Assembly (NCBI RefSeq): GCF_000708045.1
Contig: NZ_ANIE01000001.1
Coordinates: 1-64,000 of the forward strand
DNA from: Marinobacter nitratireducens
GTDB taxonomy: Bacteria > Pseudomonadota > Gammaproteobacteria > Pseudomonadales > Oleiphilaceae
Length of the DNA stretch: 64,000 nt
Direction: 5' to 3'
Position 1 is the stretch's first letter, and each line of letters begins with the position of its first letter. The notes under the pieces are model-generated. The model was not told the DNA's origin. It ran no database searches and was given only the letters and a program-made list of their open reading frames with translations. The position numbers were made by a program, and so were the translations under genes. Shown here piece after piece: positions 45,079 through 54,725 of the stretch.

Positions 45079-45110
45079 ATACAGTAGATGTACTACACTT
45101 TATGTAGGTA
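45079..45110. promoter_or_regulatory. Candidate operator between globin and HxlR genes
   Basis: Overlapping inverted repeats: TGTA C TACA (45089-45097) and CTACA CTTTA TGTAG (45093-45107). They lie 35-50 bases before the regulator start and about 60 bases before the globin start. Autoregulation and control of the globin are inferred. Confidence 0.4.
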
Positions 45111-45141
45111 AGCCATTTCATCAGCGCCCCAGGGAGAAGTC

Positions 45142-45858
45142 ATGCTCAGCTACGGCCAGTTTTGCCCCCTTGCCCAATCCACCCAGTTGCTCTGCGAGCG
45201 CTGGACGCTCCTCATTGTCCGCGAGCTGATCGCCGGCAGCACCCGCTTTTCGGAACTGGAAAAGGGCCTCCCACAGATTTCTCCAACTATGTTGTCCCGA
45301 CGCCTCAAAACCCTCGAGCACGCCGGAGTGATCACCGTTAATAAAGAAAAAGCACATACCACTTACCGCCTGACGCAGGCAGGAAACGAACTGCGCCCGG
45401 TTGTAGAACTACTGGGGGCTTGGGGCCACCGCTGGGCCCGATCGGATCTCAGTGGGGGCGACCTGGACGCGGGGCTCTTGATGTGGGACATGCGACGAAG
45501 CGTCAATCCGGAAATCTTTGACGGGCGGGAGATTGTCGTCCAGTTCCTGTACCCCGATGCACCCAGGGGAGCACAGGCCTGGTGGCTGGTGTCCCGCGAC
45601 GGCGACACCGACCTGTGTCTCAGTGACCCGGGCTTTGACGTGGACCTGGTGGTACAAAGCTCCCTGAAAGCCATGACCCGCGTCTGGATCTGCGAGGATA
45701 CCTTCAACGACGCCGTCAGAGCCGGGAGCATCACGGTTCAGGGCGACCCGGAGCTGGCCGGCAGGCTGCAGGACTGGCTGGGCGCCAGCCCCCTATCGCG
45801 GCTCGGTGCCAGCGGCAAGGCTCCAGAGCTGAGTTGGCAGGCCCCGGATCAGGCGTAG
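45142..45858 (+). CDS. HxlR-family transcriptional regulator with SCP2-like C-terminal domain
   Basis: A 238-residue protein. The N-terminal winged helix (about 1-95) is HxlR type: LLCERWTLLIVRELIAG, FSELEKGLPQISPTMLSRRLKTLE. The C-terminal region (about 110-225) resembles the sterol-carrier-protein (SCP2)-like domain found in a subset of HxlR regulators, which may bind a hydrophobic ligand. A Cys at residue 8 could sense oxidants, as in some HxlR proteins. It overlaps the convergent transporter gene by 10 bases at the 3' end. Confidence 0.88.
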   Translation: MLSYGQFCPLAQSTQLLCERWTLLIVRELIAGSTRFSELEKGLPQISPTMLSRRLKTLEHAGVITVNKEKAHTTYRLTQAGNELRPVVELLGAWGHRWARSDLSGGDLDAGLLMWDMRRSVNPEIFDGREIVVQFLYPDAPRGAQAWWLVSRDGDTDLCLSDPGFDVDLVVQSSLKAMTRVWICEDTFNDAVRAGSITVQGDPELAGRLQDWLGASPLSRLGASGKAPELSWQAPDQA

Positions 45859-47912
45859 AACATCAGCGGAACGAAAGACACAAGCAACAGCGCAATCCCC
45901 ATGGTAATGAGCGGCATGATGATCCGTTCATGACGCTGGTAAAAGCTGCCACCTTCCTGCTGGGCCGCCAGAATCTCAGCCTCCCCAACCACCTGCCTTG
46001 TCAGCAGGTGGTTCAGCGCCACCGGCGGACTCAGGTAGCCCAGTTCAAACGCCACCAGGGTCACCATCCAGAAATGCACCGGGTGGATACCGCTGGAGTA
46101 GGCGATGCTCGCCACCGTTGCGGTCACCAGAATAACCGCACCAAAGGCATCCATGATCATGCCCAGAATCACCAGAATCACCACCATCAACGCCATGGCG
46201 GACCAGGCGCTGTCAAAGGCCTGAGGGAAACTCTGCATGATGTGGGAACGCTCGATAACCCCCCCGATACTCACTGACAGGCCAAGCAACAACAACAGGG
46301 CGCCGATTTCGGCCGTTGTATCGTTGGTGGCACCGCGAAGGCTGCGCTCCAGTCCCTGATGATTCAATTCACCCGAGGTCTTGCCCCGACGCTTTTTGAG
46401 ACTCACATGCTCATATAACAGCACCGCCAGCATGATCACCGGCAACAGTCGCGGTGCGGAGAATTCATCCATCTTCACATCCAGGGCAAAGCGGTAGAAC
46501 AGCACCACCGCAGCAATCACCAGCACATAGGGGATGAGCGGTTTCAGCGCCTGAATCATCGCTGGAAACGCAACGGAGGACGGTGCGAGGTCGAACTGGC
46601 TTTGGCGATTGACGGTGACCGCCACCAGTGAAAACAGACTTGCCGTGAGCACAAACACCCAGATCCCCCAACCGAACAGCTCATCTGTCGTGACCTCACG
46701 GTTCAGATAGGCAATGACCACGACCAGCAGACAGGGCCGCAGAACCACCCCGAGCGAGCCCGACATCGCGGTCGCCGCCAACGCCAGCTGACGACGGGCA
46801 CCCGCCGCCCTGAGTTCACTGTAGATAACCGCACCGGCGGCAATGACAAATATCCCGGAGGCCCCGGTGTAGGCCGTTGGGATCGCGGCGACGAGCACCG
46901 CCACGACTGCCAACAACTCCGGCGGCATCCGCCAGGGCCGGAACACATTGAACACCAGAGTCGCCAGGCGGGTCTGCTTGAGCATCATGCCGACCCAGAC
47001 GTAGAGCCCGACATTGAGGAACATGTCCGCCAGCTCCATCATCTTACCCAGGTAGATGCCAATGCCGGATGAATGGCCGATAAGCGCAAAGTAGGTGCCG
47101 GAGATCAGGCACATCACGGTGTAAAGTGGCACCGCGAGAAAGGCCCTATTGAGGCTGCCGCCGTCCTGAAGCCCGTTGGGCACCCTGAACAGCCGATACA
47201 GGGAGGCCAGCGTCAGACAGGCGAATCCTGTGATCCAGAAATTGTGCAGCAACAGCTCTTCCGCTGAGACCGTCGTCTCGGCGCCCAGGCTGGATTGCCG
47301 GAATATCACACTGGAACCCAGCAACATGGCATTGGCGACAGTCTGCAGGGTGAGAGAAACGGTGTAATCCAGGCGGGTTTCCATCGCACGCATGGCAATG
47401 TGGTGGCGAGTCAGCGTCGCGGTGACCGCACAGAGCATCACCAGTATCACCAGGATATATCGCTGTGACTCGAGCCCGAAGGCAATCAGGTCGGCAACGA
47501 ACAGCTCCACCGCCCGATACGCCTTGACCCCCGGCGTCAGTTGATCCTTGAGATTGACGTAGGATCGGTGGGCCTCCTGACAATCGGCCACGGACCGCTC
47601 AATGGCGAGACGGACGTCCGCTGGATCCTTTTCCTCGGCGCCAAGCAGGGCAGCCATCGGGTCGTCGGCATCCGGGCTCTCGGCCAGCTCACGGGCCACG
47701 GCCGCGTCGATGTCCCTGTCCGGGTCACAGGTGGGCGGCACCGGATCCATTCGCAGTTTGTAGTAACCACTCCAAAGCTGCTCACCACCGCGCAGCATCT
47801 GATTGTGGATATCGCTGCTGGTGGAAAACACCACCACGGCCAACAGCAACAGACAGGCCGGCAATGAGGAAAACCATTCCAGCCCACTACGACGAAAACC
47901 ACCCTTGGACAT
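45849..47912 (-). CDS. TRAP-type transporter permease, fused small and large subunits
   Basis: A 687-residue membrane protein. After a first membrane segment (about 16-33) comes an extracytoplasmic stretch with two Cys (about 60 and 115), then DctQ-like helices (about 135-250) and a DctM-type large permease part with many helices, including GYLSPPVALNHLL near the C-terminus and IPTAYTGASGIFVIAAGAVIYSEL. It is a secondary transporter that uses a separate solute-binding protein; a candidate lies at 49585-50610 and a lipoprotein of the TatT type lies next to it. The substrate is unknown. Confidence 0.85.
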   Translation of the reverse strand: MSKGGFRRSGLEWFSSLPACLLLLAVVVFSTSSDIHNQMLRGGEQLWSGYYKLRMDPVPPTCDPDRDIDAAVARELAESPDADDPMAALLGAEEKDPADVRLAIERSVADCQEAHRSYVNLKDQLTPGVKAYRAVELFVADLIAFGLESQRYILVILVMLCAVTATLTRHHIAMRAMETRLDYTVSLTLQTVANAMLLGSSVIFRQSSLGAETTVSAEELLLHNFWITGFACLTLASLYRLFRVPNGLQDGGSLNRAFLAVPLYTVMCLISGTYFALIGHSSGIGIYLGKMMELADMFLNVGLYVWVGMMLKQTRLATLVFNVFRPWRMPPELLAVVAVLVAAIPTAYTGASGIFVIAAGAVIYSELRAAGARRQLALAATAMSGSLGVVLRPCLLVVVIAYLNREVTTDELFGWGIWVFVLTASLFSLVAVTVNRQSQFDLAPSSVAFPAMIQALKPLIPYVLVIAAVVLFYRFALDVKMDEFSAPRLLPVIMLAVLLYEHVSLKKRRGKTSGELNHQGLERSLRGATNDTTAEIGALLLLLGLSVSIGGVIERSHIMQSFPQAFDSAWSAMALMVVILVILGMIMDAFGAVILVTATVASIAYSSGIHPVHFWMVTLVAFELGYLSPPVALNHLLTRQVVGEAEILAAQQEGGSFYQRHERIIMPLITMGIALLLVSFVPLMFYA

Positions 47913-47942
47913 AATAACTACACACTCTGGGATTCAGGTTTA

Positions 47943-49007
47943 TTACAGAAGATCATCCAGATCCATGGTTTCGACGGCTTCCTGCTTATCGTCCCAGAAG
48001 GAACCGAATTGTCCCATCGGCGTTCGATGGCCGGTGTTCTCCACCCAGAGGCGATCGGAAATAGCCACCAGCATGTCGGTCGCCATCGCATCCACGAACT
48101 GCCACTCTTCATTGGCGGCGTCTTCGTCGAGGGAACGGGCATGTTCCCGGATCACGTCTTTGACCAGAGCCTGATCGCCCTTATTGATGGCAGCAATGGC
48201 ATGAAAGACGTGCGGCAGCCGGACACCGGCTTTCTCACCCTGGTCATCCGCGATTGCGAGTCTTTCGAACGCATCCTCACCCTGGGGCTGAGCGCCTGGA
48301 ATCATTGCCCAGACCGTTGCGCGCAACGCCATCGGCGCCCCCCACCACTTTTCGTTTTCCAGACAACCCGTGGCCCTGGCAACGACAGAACCAATATTGG
48401 CCGGTACGCCGATGGAGGAGGTGGACTGAATCTGTGCGTTCAATGCCTGCAGGCCCGACAACAAGCCCGCCATGTAGATGAATTCATCCATGTCATCATC
48501 GAAATCCGGGCACTCACCCGTGCCCGGCTCACCGTAATAGGCGTTGTGGTGTTTCCAGGCGCGGAAATAACGCTTGGAGGCAAGTGAATAGGCCCGTTTC
48601 TGCTGAATCATGGCGTCCTCAGCGCCGTCGGCATTCAACGCGTTCATAGCCGCCAGACCGGCCAGCTCATGCTCCCGGGCCTGTTCTTCCGCGCATCCAC
48701 CGGCAGACAGGTAAAGCATTACGGCGATCTGATCGGGTTCGCTGGTTACCCGTCCAAACGACATCAGCAGCGGTGCCGTCGCTTCACTCATGGCACAGCC
48801 CATGGCGAGATCACGGCTCTCCATCAGATAGGGAACGGTGTGATTCCGGGAGAATCCCTGCATGACATCGCCGGTGGTTTTATAAATCATGTGATTGACC
48901 ACGCCACAGCCACTGAGCGCGATACTGGCTGCCACGGCAGCAAACAGGCTCTTTGCTCGAGGCACTACACGAAATCTCGCCAGGGAGGGAATCGAAAAAT
49001 TATTCAT
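47943..49007 (-). CDS. TRAP-associated lipoprotein (TatT-like)
   Basis: A 354-residue lipoprotein with signal peptide and lipobox IALSGC, Cys at residue 34. The mature part is helical, with several Cys (CAMSE, GGCAEE, ECPDF, TGCLENE) and repeats that suggest a TPR-like fold. It resembles the TatT component found with some TRAP transporters. ATG at 49007 has AGGTGA upstream. It ends 30 bases before the permease start, so they share an operon. The assignment to TatT is from context and general fold. Confidence 0.7.
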   Translation of the reverse strand: MNNFSIPSLARFRVVPRAKSLFAAVAASIALSGCGVVNHMIYKTTGDVMQGFSRNHTVPYLMESRDLAMGCAMSEATAPLLMSFGRVTSEPDQIAVMLYLSAGGCAEEQAREHELAGLAAMNALNADGAEDAMIQQKRAYSLASKRYFRAWKHHNAYYGEPGTGECPDFDDDMDEFIYMAGLLSGLQALNAQIQSTSSIGVPANIGSVVARATGCLENEKWWGAPMALRATVWAMIPGAQPQGEDAFERLAIADDQGEKAGVRLPHVFHAIAAINKGDQALVKDVIREHARSLDEDAANEEWQFVDAMATDMLVAISDRLWVENTGHRTPMGQFGSFWDDKQEAVETMDLDDLL

Positions 49008-49259
49008 CGCGTTTTCACCTTCTGCTTTTGTTGTCACGCAGCCTGTTACAAACTGTAACCAAGCGCGCATTATCGCGTACAAGCTGCTGTTTTTATGAGA
49101 CCGACACCGCAAATGACGCCGATCGACACAGATCCCCGCACCACCCGCTATTGCGGAATTTGTCCCGAACCACTATAGGTTGGTTCAACCTCGCCCTCTC
49201 CGGGGCGTGGCCGGCACAGCACCCGGTGCCACATAACAGGAATAAAAAAGGAGTATCCG

Positions 49260-49532
49260 ATGCGAAAACCTGAACTCGCCGCAGCGATTGCCGATCAGAC
49301 CGGAATGACCCGGGAAAAAGCCAGCGAGGTGATTACCGCGTTCACTGATCAGATTTCTGCCGCCGCCTCCCGCGGCGAAGACGTCACCCTGATAGGGTTT
49401 GGTACTTTCAATATCCGCAAGCGTGAGGCCAGAAGTGGTCGCAACCCGCAGACCGGGGCAACGATCCAGATTCCCGCCAGCAGCACGGTCGGCTTTAAAC
49501 CGGGCAAGGCACTCAAGGATCAGATCAGCTAA
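49260..49532 (+). CDS. HU-family DNA-binding protein
   Basis: A 90-residue HU/IHF-type protein: RKPELAAAIADQTGM, then EDVTLIGFGTF, RKREARSGRNPQTG (the DNA-binding arm) and VGFKPGKALKD. It bends and compacts DNA as a dimer. AGGAG precedes the ATG. It sits alone on the plus strand between two minus-strand TRAP-type genes. Confidence 0.95.
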   Translation: MRKPELAAAIADQTGMTREKASEVITAFTDQISAAASRGEDVTLIGFGTFNIRKREARSGRNPQTGATIQIPASSTVGFKPGKALKDQIS

Positions 49533-49543
49533 AGGGGCAATCG

Positions 49544-49563
49544 GGGCCCGCTCATGCGGGCCC
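49544..49563. terminator. Hairpin between HU and the solute-binding protein gene
   Basis: A perfect eight-base stem GGGCCCGC / GCGGGCCC with a TCAT loop lies between two convergent genes. No T-run follows on either strand, so it is probably a weak bidirectional terminator. Confidence 0.45.
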
Positions 49564-49584
49564 ACTCGAGTTCAGGTCAATCGA

Positions 49585-50610
49585 TCAGGACGCGCACTCT
49601 GAGCGCGTACCATCCACCCGACAGCGAATCGCCTTCATTAGTTTGATAGCCCGTTCGTCATAGACGCCATCATCCAGAAGAGACAGTCGAACCTTCTGCA
49701 GCATCTTGTCGTACTCCGCGGTATCTTCCTGCGGCAGGCTCATCCAGACATCCTTGGGGATGTCTTTCTCGGCCTGGGCAATGATCTCGTAGGCCTCGTC
49801 AATCCGCTTGATTGACTCATCACGAACCATCTGCCCGGCATCATCCGGGAAACGATCTCGATGAATAATGACCTGGAAGTTCATGTAGGCCAGCGCGTAT
49901 TTGACCACCGCACCGTTCGGATTCACCCCCTTGTACAACTCCAGAGGCTGATACGCGACGGCCGGCGCGTAGGCCAGGTCAACGCTGCCGTTATTGAATT
50001 TGCCGGCAAAGTTGGCAGAGTTGGAGCCCACCACAGAGGCACCAACGTGGCGAACCATGCGAACCGAGGCCTCGTCGTAGTCCAGGGTGGCTATGCGCTT
50101 GCCCTGGAGCTTCTCCACTGAATCGATGTCACGATCACGGGTATGCAGATAGATCGCACCCGCCGGGAAAACGCCAGCAACTTCATAGGGTCCGTCGACC
50201 AGAAACGGCCTGGCCTTGGGCTGGCTCAGGGTGTTGTAGAGAAGGCGCATTTCTTCTTCGCCGGGCACGGCCCCCATAGCCTCGAGGCTACCGGTAAACT
50301 TGTTGAACTCGCGGGCACGGGTGCCGGTAAGCAATACCGCATCGCACTGCCCGGCCTTGAAGTCTTCAGCGGCCACTTTTTCATCGGTATAGGCGCTCAG
50401 GTTGAGCTTGATACCACGCTTGAGGGCAACTGGCTGAAAGGTCTTGGTAATGGCAAACAGCGGGCCGTTAGCACCCACCGGATCAAACACACAGAAACTG
50501 CGCTCGAGGGGTTCACTCTTTGACTGGGCATGCCCGAGAGCGGGCACAAACAGGCTGGCACACAGGGTGGCGGCCATGACCACCCGACGCGGGAAGGTTG
50601 CTGAATTCAC
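49585..50610 (-). CDS. Putative TRAP-associated solute-binding protein (DUF6091-like)
   Basis: A 341-residue exported protein with signal peptide (VVMAATLCASLFVPALGHA). The mature part starts with RSFCVFDPVGANGPLF and has a two-domain periplasmic-binding fold, with FKAGQCDAVLLTGTRAREFN, IATLDYDEASVRMVRH and the paired Cys near the C-terminus (IRCRVDG, SECAS). Such proteins occur next to the fused TRAP permease and TatT-like lipoprotein, so it is probably the binding component. GTG start with CAGGAG upstream. Substrate unknown. Confidence 0.75.
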   Translation of the reverse strand: MNSATFPRRVVMAATLCASLFVPALGHAQSKSEPLERSFCVFDPVGANGPLFAITKTFQPVALKRGIKLNLSAYTDEKVAAEDFKAGQCDAVLLTGTRAREFNKFTGSLEAMGAVPGEEEMRLLYNTLSQPKARPFLVDGPYEVAGVFPAGAIYLHTRDRDIDSVEKLQGKRIATLDYDEASVRMVRHVGASVVGSNSANFAGKFNNGSVDLAYAPAVAYQPLELYKGVNPNGAVVKYALAYMNFQVIIHRDRFPDDAGQMVRDESIKRIDEAYEIIAQAEKDIPKDVWMSLPQEDTAEYDKMLQKVRLSLLDDGVYDERAIKLMKAIRCRVDGTRSECAS

Positions 50611-50816
50611 GGGATGACTCCTGATTTATTATTGTCGGGCACTGGCAGCTTGCGCCGGCCATGGCCCTGCTCTCCTTGTTCGACACTAGGTCGGTCAGCA
50701 CAAGAATACGTTGGCACAGGTGCCTGTCATCAAGGTTTTTTCAGCAATACCCGGAATTCTGTGATGGCGTCGACAGAGGCAATGAAACCTCTGCCGCATT
50801 TTATTGGCGGGCCCGA

Positions 50817-52124
50817 TCAGCCGAGGTTCGACGCCCAGGCTTTGGCACCTTCCAGCAGAGTCATGCGAACCACGCCCGGCAATGCCCGGTCCACCATCGG
50901 TGCATGCTGACCTGCTGAGACCAGTGTTTCAGGTCCCGGCGTCCAGTGCGCTTCCGGATCAAACACGCACAGGTCCGCCACCGCACCTTCTTTCAGAGCT
51001 CCGTCCTGGCCAATCACCGAAGACGGCCCTGCCGTCAGCGCACGAATCAACTGACGCAGCTGCAACTCACCGCGATTTACCAGCTCAAGCCCCAGTGAAA
51101 GCACACTTTCGATACTCGAAAGCCCCGGCTCTGTAGCACCGAACGGCGCCTGCTTGGCGGCGGTATCGTGCGGCTGGTGCTGACTGACAATGGCATCGAT
51201 CACGCCGTCCCGGACACCGGCCAGCAGCGCCAAACGGTCGGTCTCAGAGCGCAGAGGAGGACGAACGTGGAAACGGCTATCGAACCCGGCAATCGCATCC
51301 TCGGTGAAGACCAGCTGGTGCATGGCCACATCAGCGGTCACCGCAATCCCGCGCTTGCGCGCATCCGCAATCATCTCCACGCTGCGCGCACAGGAGAGCT
51401 GACTCAGATGCAGCCGCACACCGGTTTCTTCCGCCAGCAGCAGCATTTCCATCACCGCTGTGGTTTCCGCCACTTCCGGAATGCCCAGCAGTCCGAGACG
51501 AGAAGTCACCAGGCCATCATGGGCATAGCCGTCGGCCGCCAGCGCCTGATTTTCAGGGCTCAGCATGACGGTCAGGCCGAAAGTGTGGGCGTAGGCCATA
51601 CATCGACGAAGAATACGGGCGTTCTTGATCGCCCGGGAACCATTGCCAACGGCCACGCACCCGGCCCTTGCCAGACCGGACATATCGCTGAGCAAATCGC
51701 CTTCCAGACCACGAGTCACGGCGCCAACAGGTAACACACGAATGGGAGAGCGGCTTGCGGCGCCATCCCGGATCAGGTGCGTCACGGCGCCGGAATCGTT
51801 CACCGGTGAGGTTTCCGGCGATGCACACACGGTGGTAAAGCCGCCGTGGGCTGCTGCCCGGGTTTCAGACTCGATGTTGCCTTTCTGGCCATTGCCCGGC
51901 TCACGGAGGTTGCAACACAGATCAACAAAACCAGGCGCGATGACGCAGCCATCGACCCGAATCACTTCTTCGGCATCGGCGCTTTCAGCCGCGGCACCCA
52001 TCGCCTTGATTCTGCCATTCTCGATCAGCAGGGCTGTGTTCTCTGCATCGATACCATTACCATCCAGCACACGACCACCCATGAGTTTCAGGCTGGCGCC
52101 CCGGATCTGATCTGTACCGCTCAT
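50817..52124 (-). CDS. pyrX: Inactive dihydroorotase homologue PyrX (PyrC')
   Basis: A 435-residue amidohydrolase-fold protein. The metal-binding D-x-H-x-H of active dihydroorotases is here Asp68-Leu-Cys70-Cys-Asn72 ([10 protein letters not shown]), and the later ATDHAPH is replaced by SQHQPHD. Both changes remove essential metal ligands, so it should not be catalytic. In Pseudomonas the pyrB-linked pyrC' protein has a structural role: it forms dodecamers with aspartate transcarbamoylase. It overlaps the pyrB stop (ATGA). A working pyrC must be elsewhere. Confidence 0.9.
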   Translation of the reverse strand: MSGTDQIRGASLKLMGGRVLDGNGIDAENTALLIENGRIKAMGAAAESADAEEVIRVDGCVIAPGFVDLCCNLREPGNGQKGNIESETRAAAHGGFTTVCASPETSPVNDSGAVTHLIRDGAASRSPIRVLPVGAVTRGLEGDLLSDMSGLARAGCVAVGNGSRAIKNARILRRCMAYAHTFGLTVMLSPENQALAADGYAHDGLVTSRLGLLGIPEVAETTAVMEMLLLAEETGVRLHLSQLSCARSVEMIADARKRGIAVTADVAMHQLVFTEDAIAGFDSRFHVRPPLRSETDRLALLAGVRDGVIDAIVSQHQPHDTAAKQAPFGATEPGLSSIESVLSLGLELVNRGELQLRQLIRALTAGPSSVIGQDGALKEGAVADLCVFDPEAHWTPGPETLVSAGQHAPMVDRALPGVVRMTLLEGAKAWASNLG

Positions 52125-53134
52125 GCCGTGCCCCTCTCGCTCTGTTTCTGCTGACGCTCTGCGACTTGACCACCCATCGCCATGGACATGACCGCCATGC
52201 GGATCGCAATGCCGTTAGTCACCTGATTCAAAATCACCGATTGAGGGCCGTCCGCCACGGCCGATTCAATTTCAACCCCTCGGTTGATGGGCCCGGGATG
52301 CATGACAATACATTCCGGATGGGCCAGCGCCAGCTTCTCCTGATTCAGACCGTACAATCGATAGAACTCCCGCTCGCTGGGCAAAAGCGCACCTTCCATA
52401 CGCTCCTTCTGCAAACGCAGCATGATCACCACATCCAGGTCTTTCATGCCCCGGGCCATGTCGTACTCCACCGTACAACCAAGGCTTTCCACATCCCGGG
52501 GAAGCAGGGTCCCGGGCGCGATGATGCGGACCTCTTCAGCACCGAGCTCATTAAGTGCCCGGATCTGGGAACGGGCAACGCGGGAATGCAGTACATCACC
52601 GACAATCGCCACCTTGAGCCCTCCAAACCCGCCCTTGTGCTGGCGAATCGTCAGCATATCAAGCATGGCCTGGGTCGGATGGGCATGACGCCCGTCTCCG
52701 GCATTAATGATGGCAACGCCGGGCGTCACGCTCTCGGCGATAAAATGGGGCGCCCCACTCTGGGAGTGCCGGACCACGAACATGTCACTGGCCATGGCTT
52801 CCAGGTTGAGCAGCGTATCGGACAGGGATTCACCCTTCGATGTCGCCGAGGTGCTGATGTCGAGATTGAGCACGTCCGCCGACAGCCGCTTGGCCGCCAG
52901 CTCAAACGTGCTTCGGGTGCGGGTGCTGGATTCAAAAAACAGGTTAACGACGGTGCGCCCCCGTAGCAGGGGAACCTTCTTGATGGTGCGCTCGCCGACT
53001 TCAATAAACGAATCGGCGGTGTCCAGAATATCGGTCAGCAGCCCCCGTTCGAGGCCATCCAGGGTTAGGAAATGCCGCAACTGACCATCCCGGGTCAGCT
53101 GCAAGTGGTTCGGGGAAGGATCATTCGCGGTCAT
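52121..53134 (-). CDS. pyrB: Aspartate carbamoyltransferase catalytic subunit
   Basis: A 337-residue ATCase. Carbamoyl-phosphate binding motif [27 protein letters not shown], and [12 protein letters not shown] are intact. It catalyses the second step of pyrimidine synthesis. The N-terminal extension before residue 20 is typical of the Pseudomonas class, where regulatory nucleotides bind. ATG at 53134 is preferred over an upstream GTG at 53167. It overlaps pyrX and is 50 bases after pyrR, forming the pyrR-pyrB-pyrX operon. Confidence 0.96.
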   Translation of the reverse strand: MTANDPSPNHLQLTRDGQLRHFLTLDGLERGLLTDILDTADSFIEVGERTIKKVPLLRGRTVVNLFFESSTRTRSTFELAAKRLSADVLNLDISTSATSKGESLSDTLLNLEAMASDMFVVRHSQSGAPHFIAESVTPGVAIINAGDGRHAHPTQAMLDMLTIRQHKGGFGGLKVAIVGDVLHSRVARSQIRALNELGAEEVRIIAPGTLLPRDVESLGCTVEYDMARGMKDLDVVIMLRLQKERMEGALLPSEREFYRLYGLNQEKLALAHPECIVMHPGPINRGVEIESAVADGPQSVILNQVTNGIAIRMAVMSMAMGGQVAERQQKQSERGTA

Positions 53135-53184
53135 GGGTTGCCTGTTTTCTGTTCTTCGGTGGATCACCCGGATAAACGGGGTCG

Positions 53185-53691
53185 TTACGCTGTTTCCTGC
53201 AGCTCGATTCGCAAGGGATCCGGGCCACGCAATTTGACCCGCTGATTCTCTGCAAGCGCCAGTGTCCGGCCAGCTACATCAGGCTGAATCGGGAGTTCAC
53301 GAGCCCCGAGATCAATCAGGGTGGCCAGTATGATACTGGCAGGACGACCGTAATCGAAGATCTCGTTCATGGCAGCCCGTATTGTCCTTCCGCTCATGAT
53401 GACATCATCAATCAGAATAATGTCGCGACCTTCCGTATCGAACGGCAAACTGGATGGCTTGACGGTAGGGTTGAGACCAATCCGACTGAAATCGTCACGA
53501 TAAAACGAAATATCCAGCTCACCAAACGGTCCCTCAAGTCCCAGACGCTTGCTGAGCGTATCCGCCAGCCAAACGCCTCCGGTGCGAATGCCGACGATCA
53601 CCGGAGAGTCCACGCCCCGCTCCTCAAGCACCCGGCGTAACCCGGTCTCGAGATCGTCCAGCAACACATTGATATCCAGCTGTGCGGTCAT
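53185..53691 (-). CDS. pyrR: PyrR-type pyrimidine regulator / uracil phosphoribosyltransferase homologue
   Basis: A 168-residue phosphoribosyltransferase-fold protein: [13 protein letters not shown], then the PRPP-binding loop [17 protein letters not shown] (about 92-108) and [16 protein letters not shown]. PyrR in some bacteria regulates pyr genes and can have uracil phosphoribosyltransferase activity. The ATG at 53691 has GAGAGG upstream. It leads the pyrR-pyrB-pyrX operon; no obvious attenuator was seen in the short pyrR/pyrB gap. Confidence 0.93.
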   Translation of the reverse strand: MTAQLDINVLLDDLETGLRRVLEERGVDSPVIVGIRTGGVWLADTLSKRLGLEGPFGELDISFYRDDFSRIGLNPTVKPSSLPFDTEGRDIILIDDVIMSGRTIRAAMNEIFDYGRPASIILATLIDLGARELPIQPDVAGRTLALAENQRVKLRGPDPLRIELQETA

Positions 53692-53740
53692 CACATCCTC
53701 TCTAAATTACGAAACCGGCAACCAAGGGCCGGCAGACGAT

Positions 53741-54166
53741 CTACTGGTTGTTGAAGAAGGTTTCCAGAATCAGGACGGCCGCCCGATCGTCCACGCCGTG
53801 GCGACCGTAGTCTCGACTGCCGCCAGCAGACATAACGTCGCCTTTCGCCTCAAAACTCGTCAGCCGTTCATCCACCATCTCAACGGGGACATGGTAGCGG
53901 CCATGCAGGCGCTTGCCGAACTTGCGTGCCCGTGCACACATCTCGTTTTCCGAATCATCCATATTCAGCGGTAAACCCACCACCACCAGATCGGGACGCC
54001 ACTCTGCGATCAGGGCTTCGATCTGCGACCAGTCCGGAATTCCGTCCCGGGCCGGAATCATCGCCGCCGGCTGGCCGGAACCCAGCATTTCCTGCCCCAC
54101 CGCAACACCGATTCGACGGGTACCGAAATCGAAAGCCATCACCCTGCGATCAACAGACTCAGGCAT
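53741..54166 (-). CDS. ruvX: Putative pre-16S rRNA nuclease RuvX (YqgF)
   Basis: A 141-residue RNase H-fold protein: VMAFDFGTRRIGVAVGQ with the first catalytic Asp, VVVGLPLNMDDSENEM and VDERLTSFEAK, then DDRAAVLILETF. YqgF matures the 16S rRNA 5' end and was also proposed as a Holliday junction resolvase. The ATG at 54166 overlaps the yqgE 3' end by eight bases; an in-frame TTG at 54172 is possible. Confidence 0.95.
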   Translation of the reverse strand: MPESVDRRVMAFDFGTRRIGVAVGQEMLGSGQPAAMIPARDGIPDWSQIEALIAEWRPDLVVVGLPLNMDDSENEMCARARKFGKRLHGRYHVPVEMVDERLTSFEAKGDVMSAGGSRDYGRHGVDDRAAVLILETFFNNQ

Positions 54167-54725
54167 GGCCAATGGACTCGCTGAGCTGATTGATATCGAT
54201 ACCCATAAGTTTCAGAACGGCCTCGTAACGCTGCTCGAATGGCGTCCGAAACAGTATGTCGGTGGTCGCCGGACAGGTCAGCCAGGAATTACTGCCCAGC
54301 TCTTCCTCCAACTGGCCTTCGCCCCAGCCGGAGTAACCCAGCGCGACGAGAAATTCCGACGGCCCTTCATCCCGGCCAATCGCCGCGAGCACATCCCGTG
54401 AGGTCGTCAAAAGAACGTCATCGGTCACCTGGGCGGTGCTCTGCCACTCACTGCCCGGCGTGTGCAGCACGAAACCACGTTCCGGCTGGACCGGTCCGCC
54501 GCTGAATACCGGCAAATCGAGCTCACCACCGTGCATATCGAGCTGCTCAAGGATTTCACCGAGATGGATATCCAGCGGGTGGTTGATCATCAATCCCAGA
54601 GCACCGTCATCAGAATGCTCACACAAATAGATAACTGCACCGTGGAAGCGCGGATCGGCGAGCCAGGGCGAGGCCACCAGAAAGTGATGGCGCAGGTTGT
54701 TTGGAGATTGCGTGGTTGCTGTCAT
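54159..54725 (-). CDS. yqgE: YqgE/AlgH family protein (UPF0301)
   Basis: A 188-residue YqgE-like protein: HHFLVASPWLADPRFHGAVIYLCEH and GALGLMINHPLD, then VFSGGPVQPERGFVLH and ALGYSGWGEGQLE. It is called AlgH in P. aeruginosa; the biochemical role is not clear. Its ATG overlaps the tonB-like stop by four bases (ATGA), so the two are coupled. Confidence 0.95.
   Translation of the reverse strand: MTATTQSPNNLRHHFLVASPWLADPRFHGAVIYLCEHSDDGALGLMINHPLDIHLGEILEQLDMHGGELDLPVFSGGPVQPERGFVLHTPGSEWQSTAQVTDDVLLTTSRDVLAAIGRDEGPSEFLVALGYSGWGEGQLEEELGSNSWLTCPATTDILFRTPFEQRYEAVLKLMGIDINQLSESIGHA

Noticed and set aside
50620..50816. Possible small gene or terminator in the gap between the solute-binding protein gene and pyrX
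   Set aside because: Only a short CAGAGG/CCTCTG hairpin is seen, with no T-run on the pyrX side and no open frame with a ribosome site.
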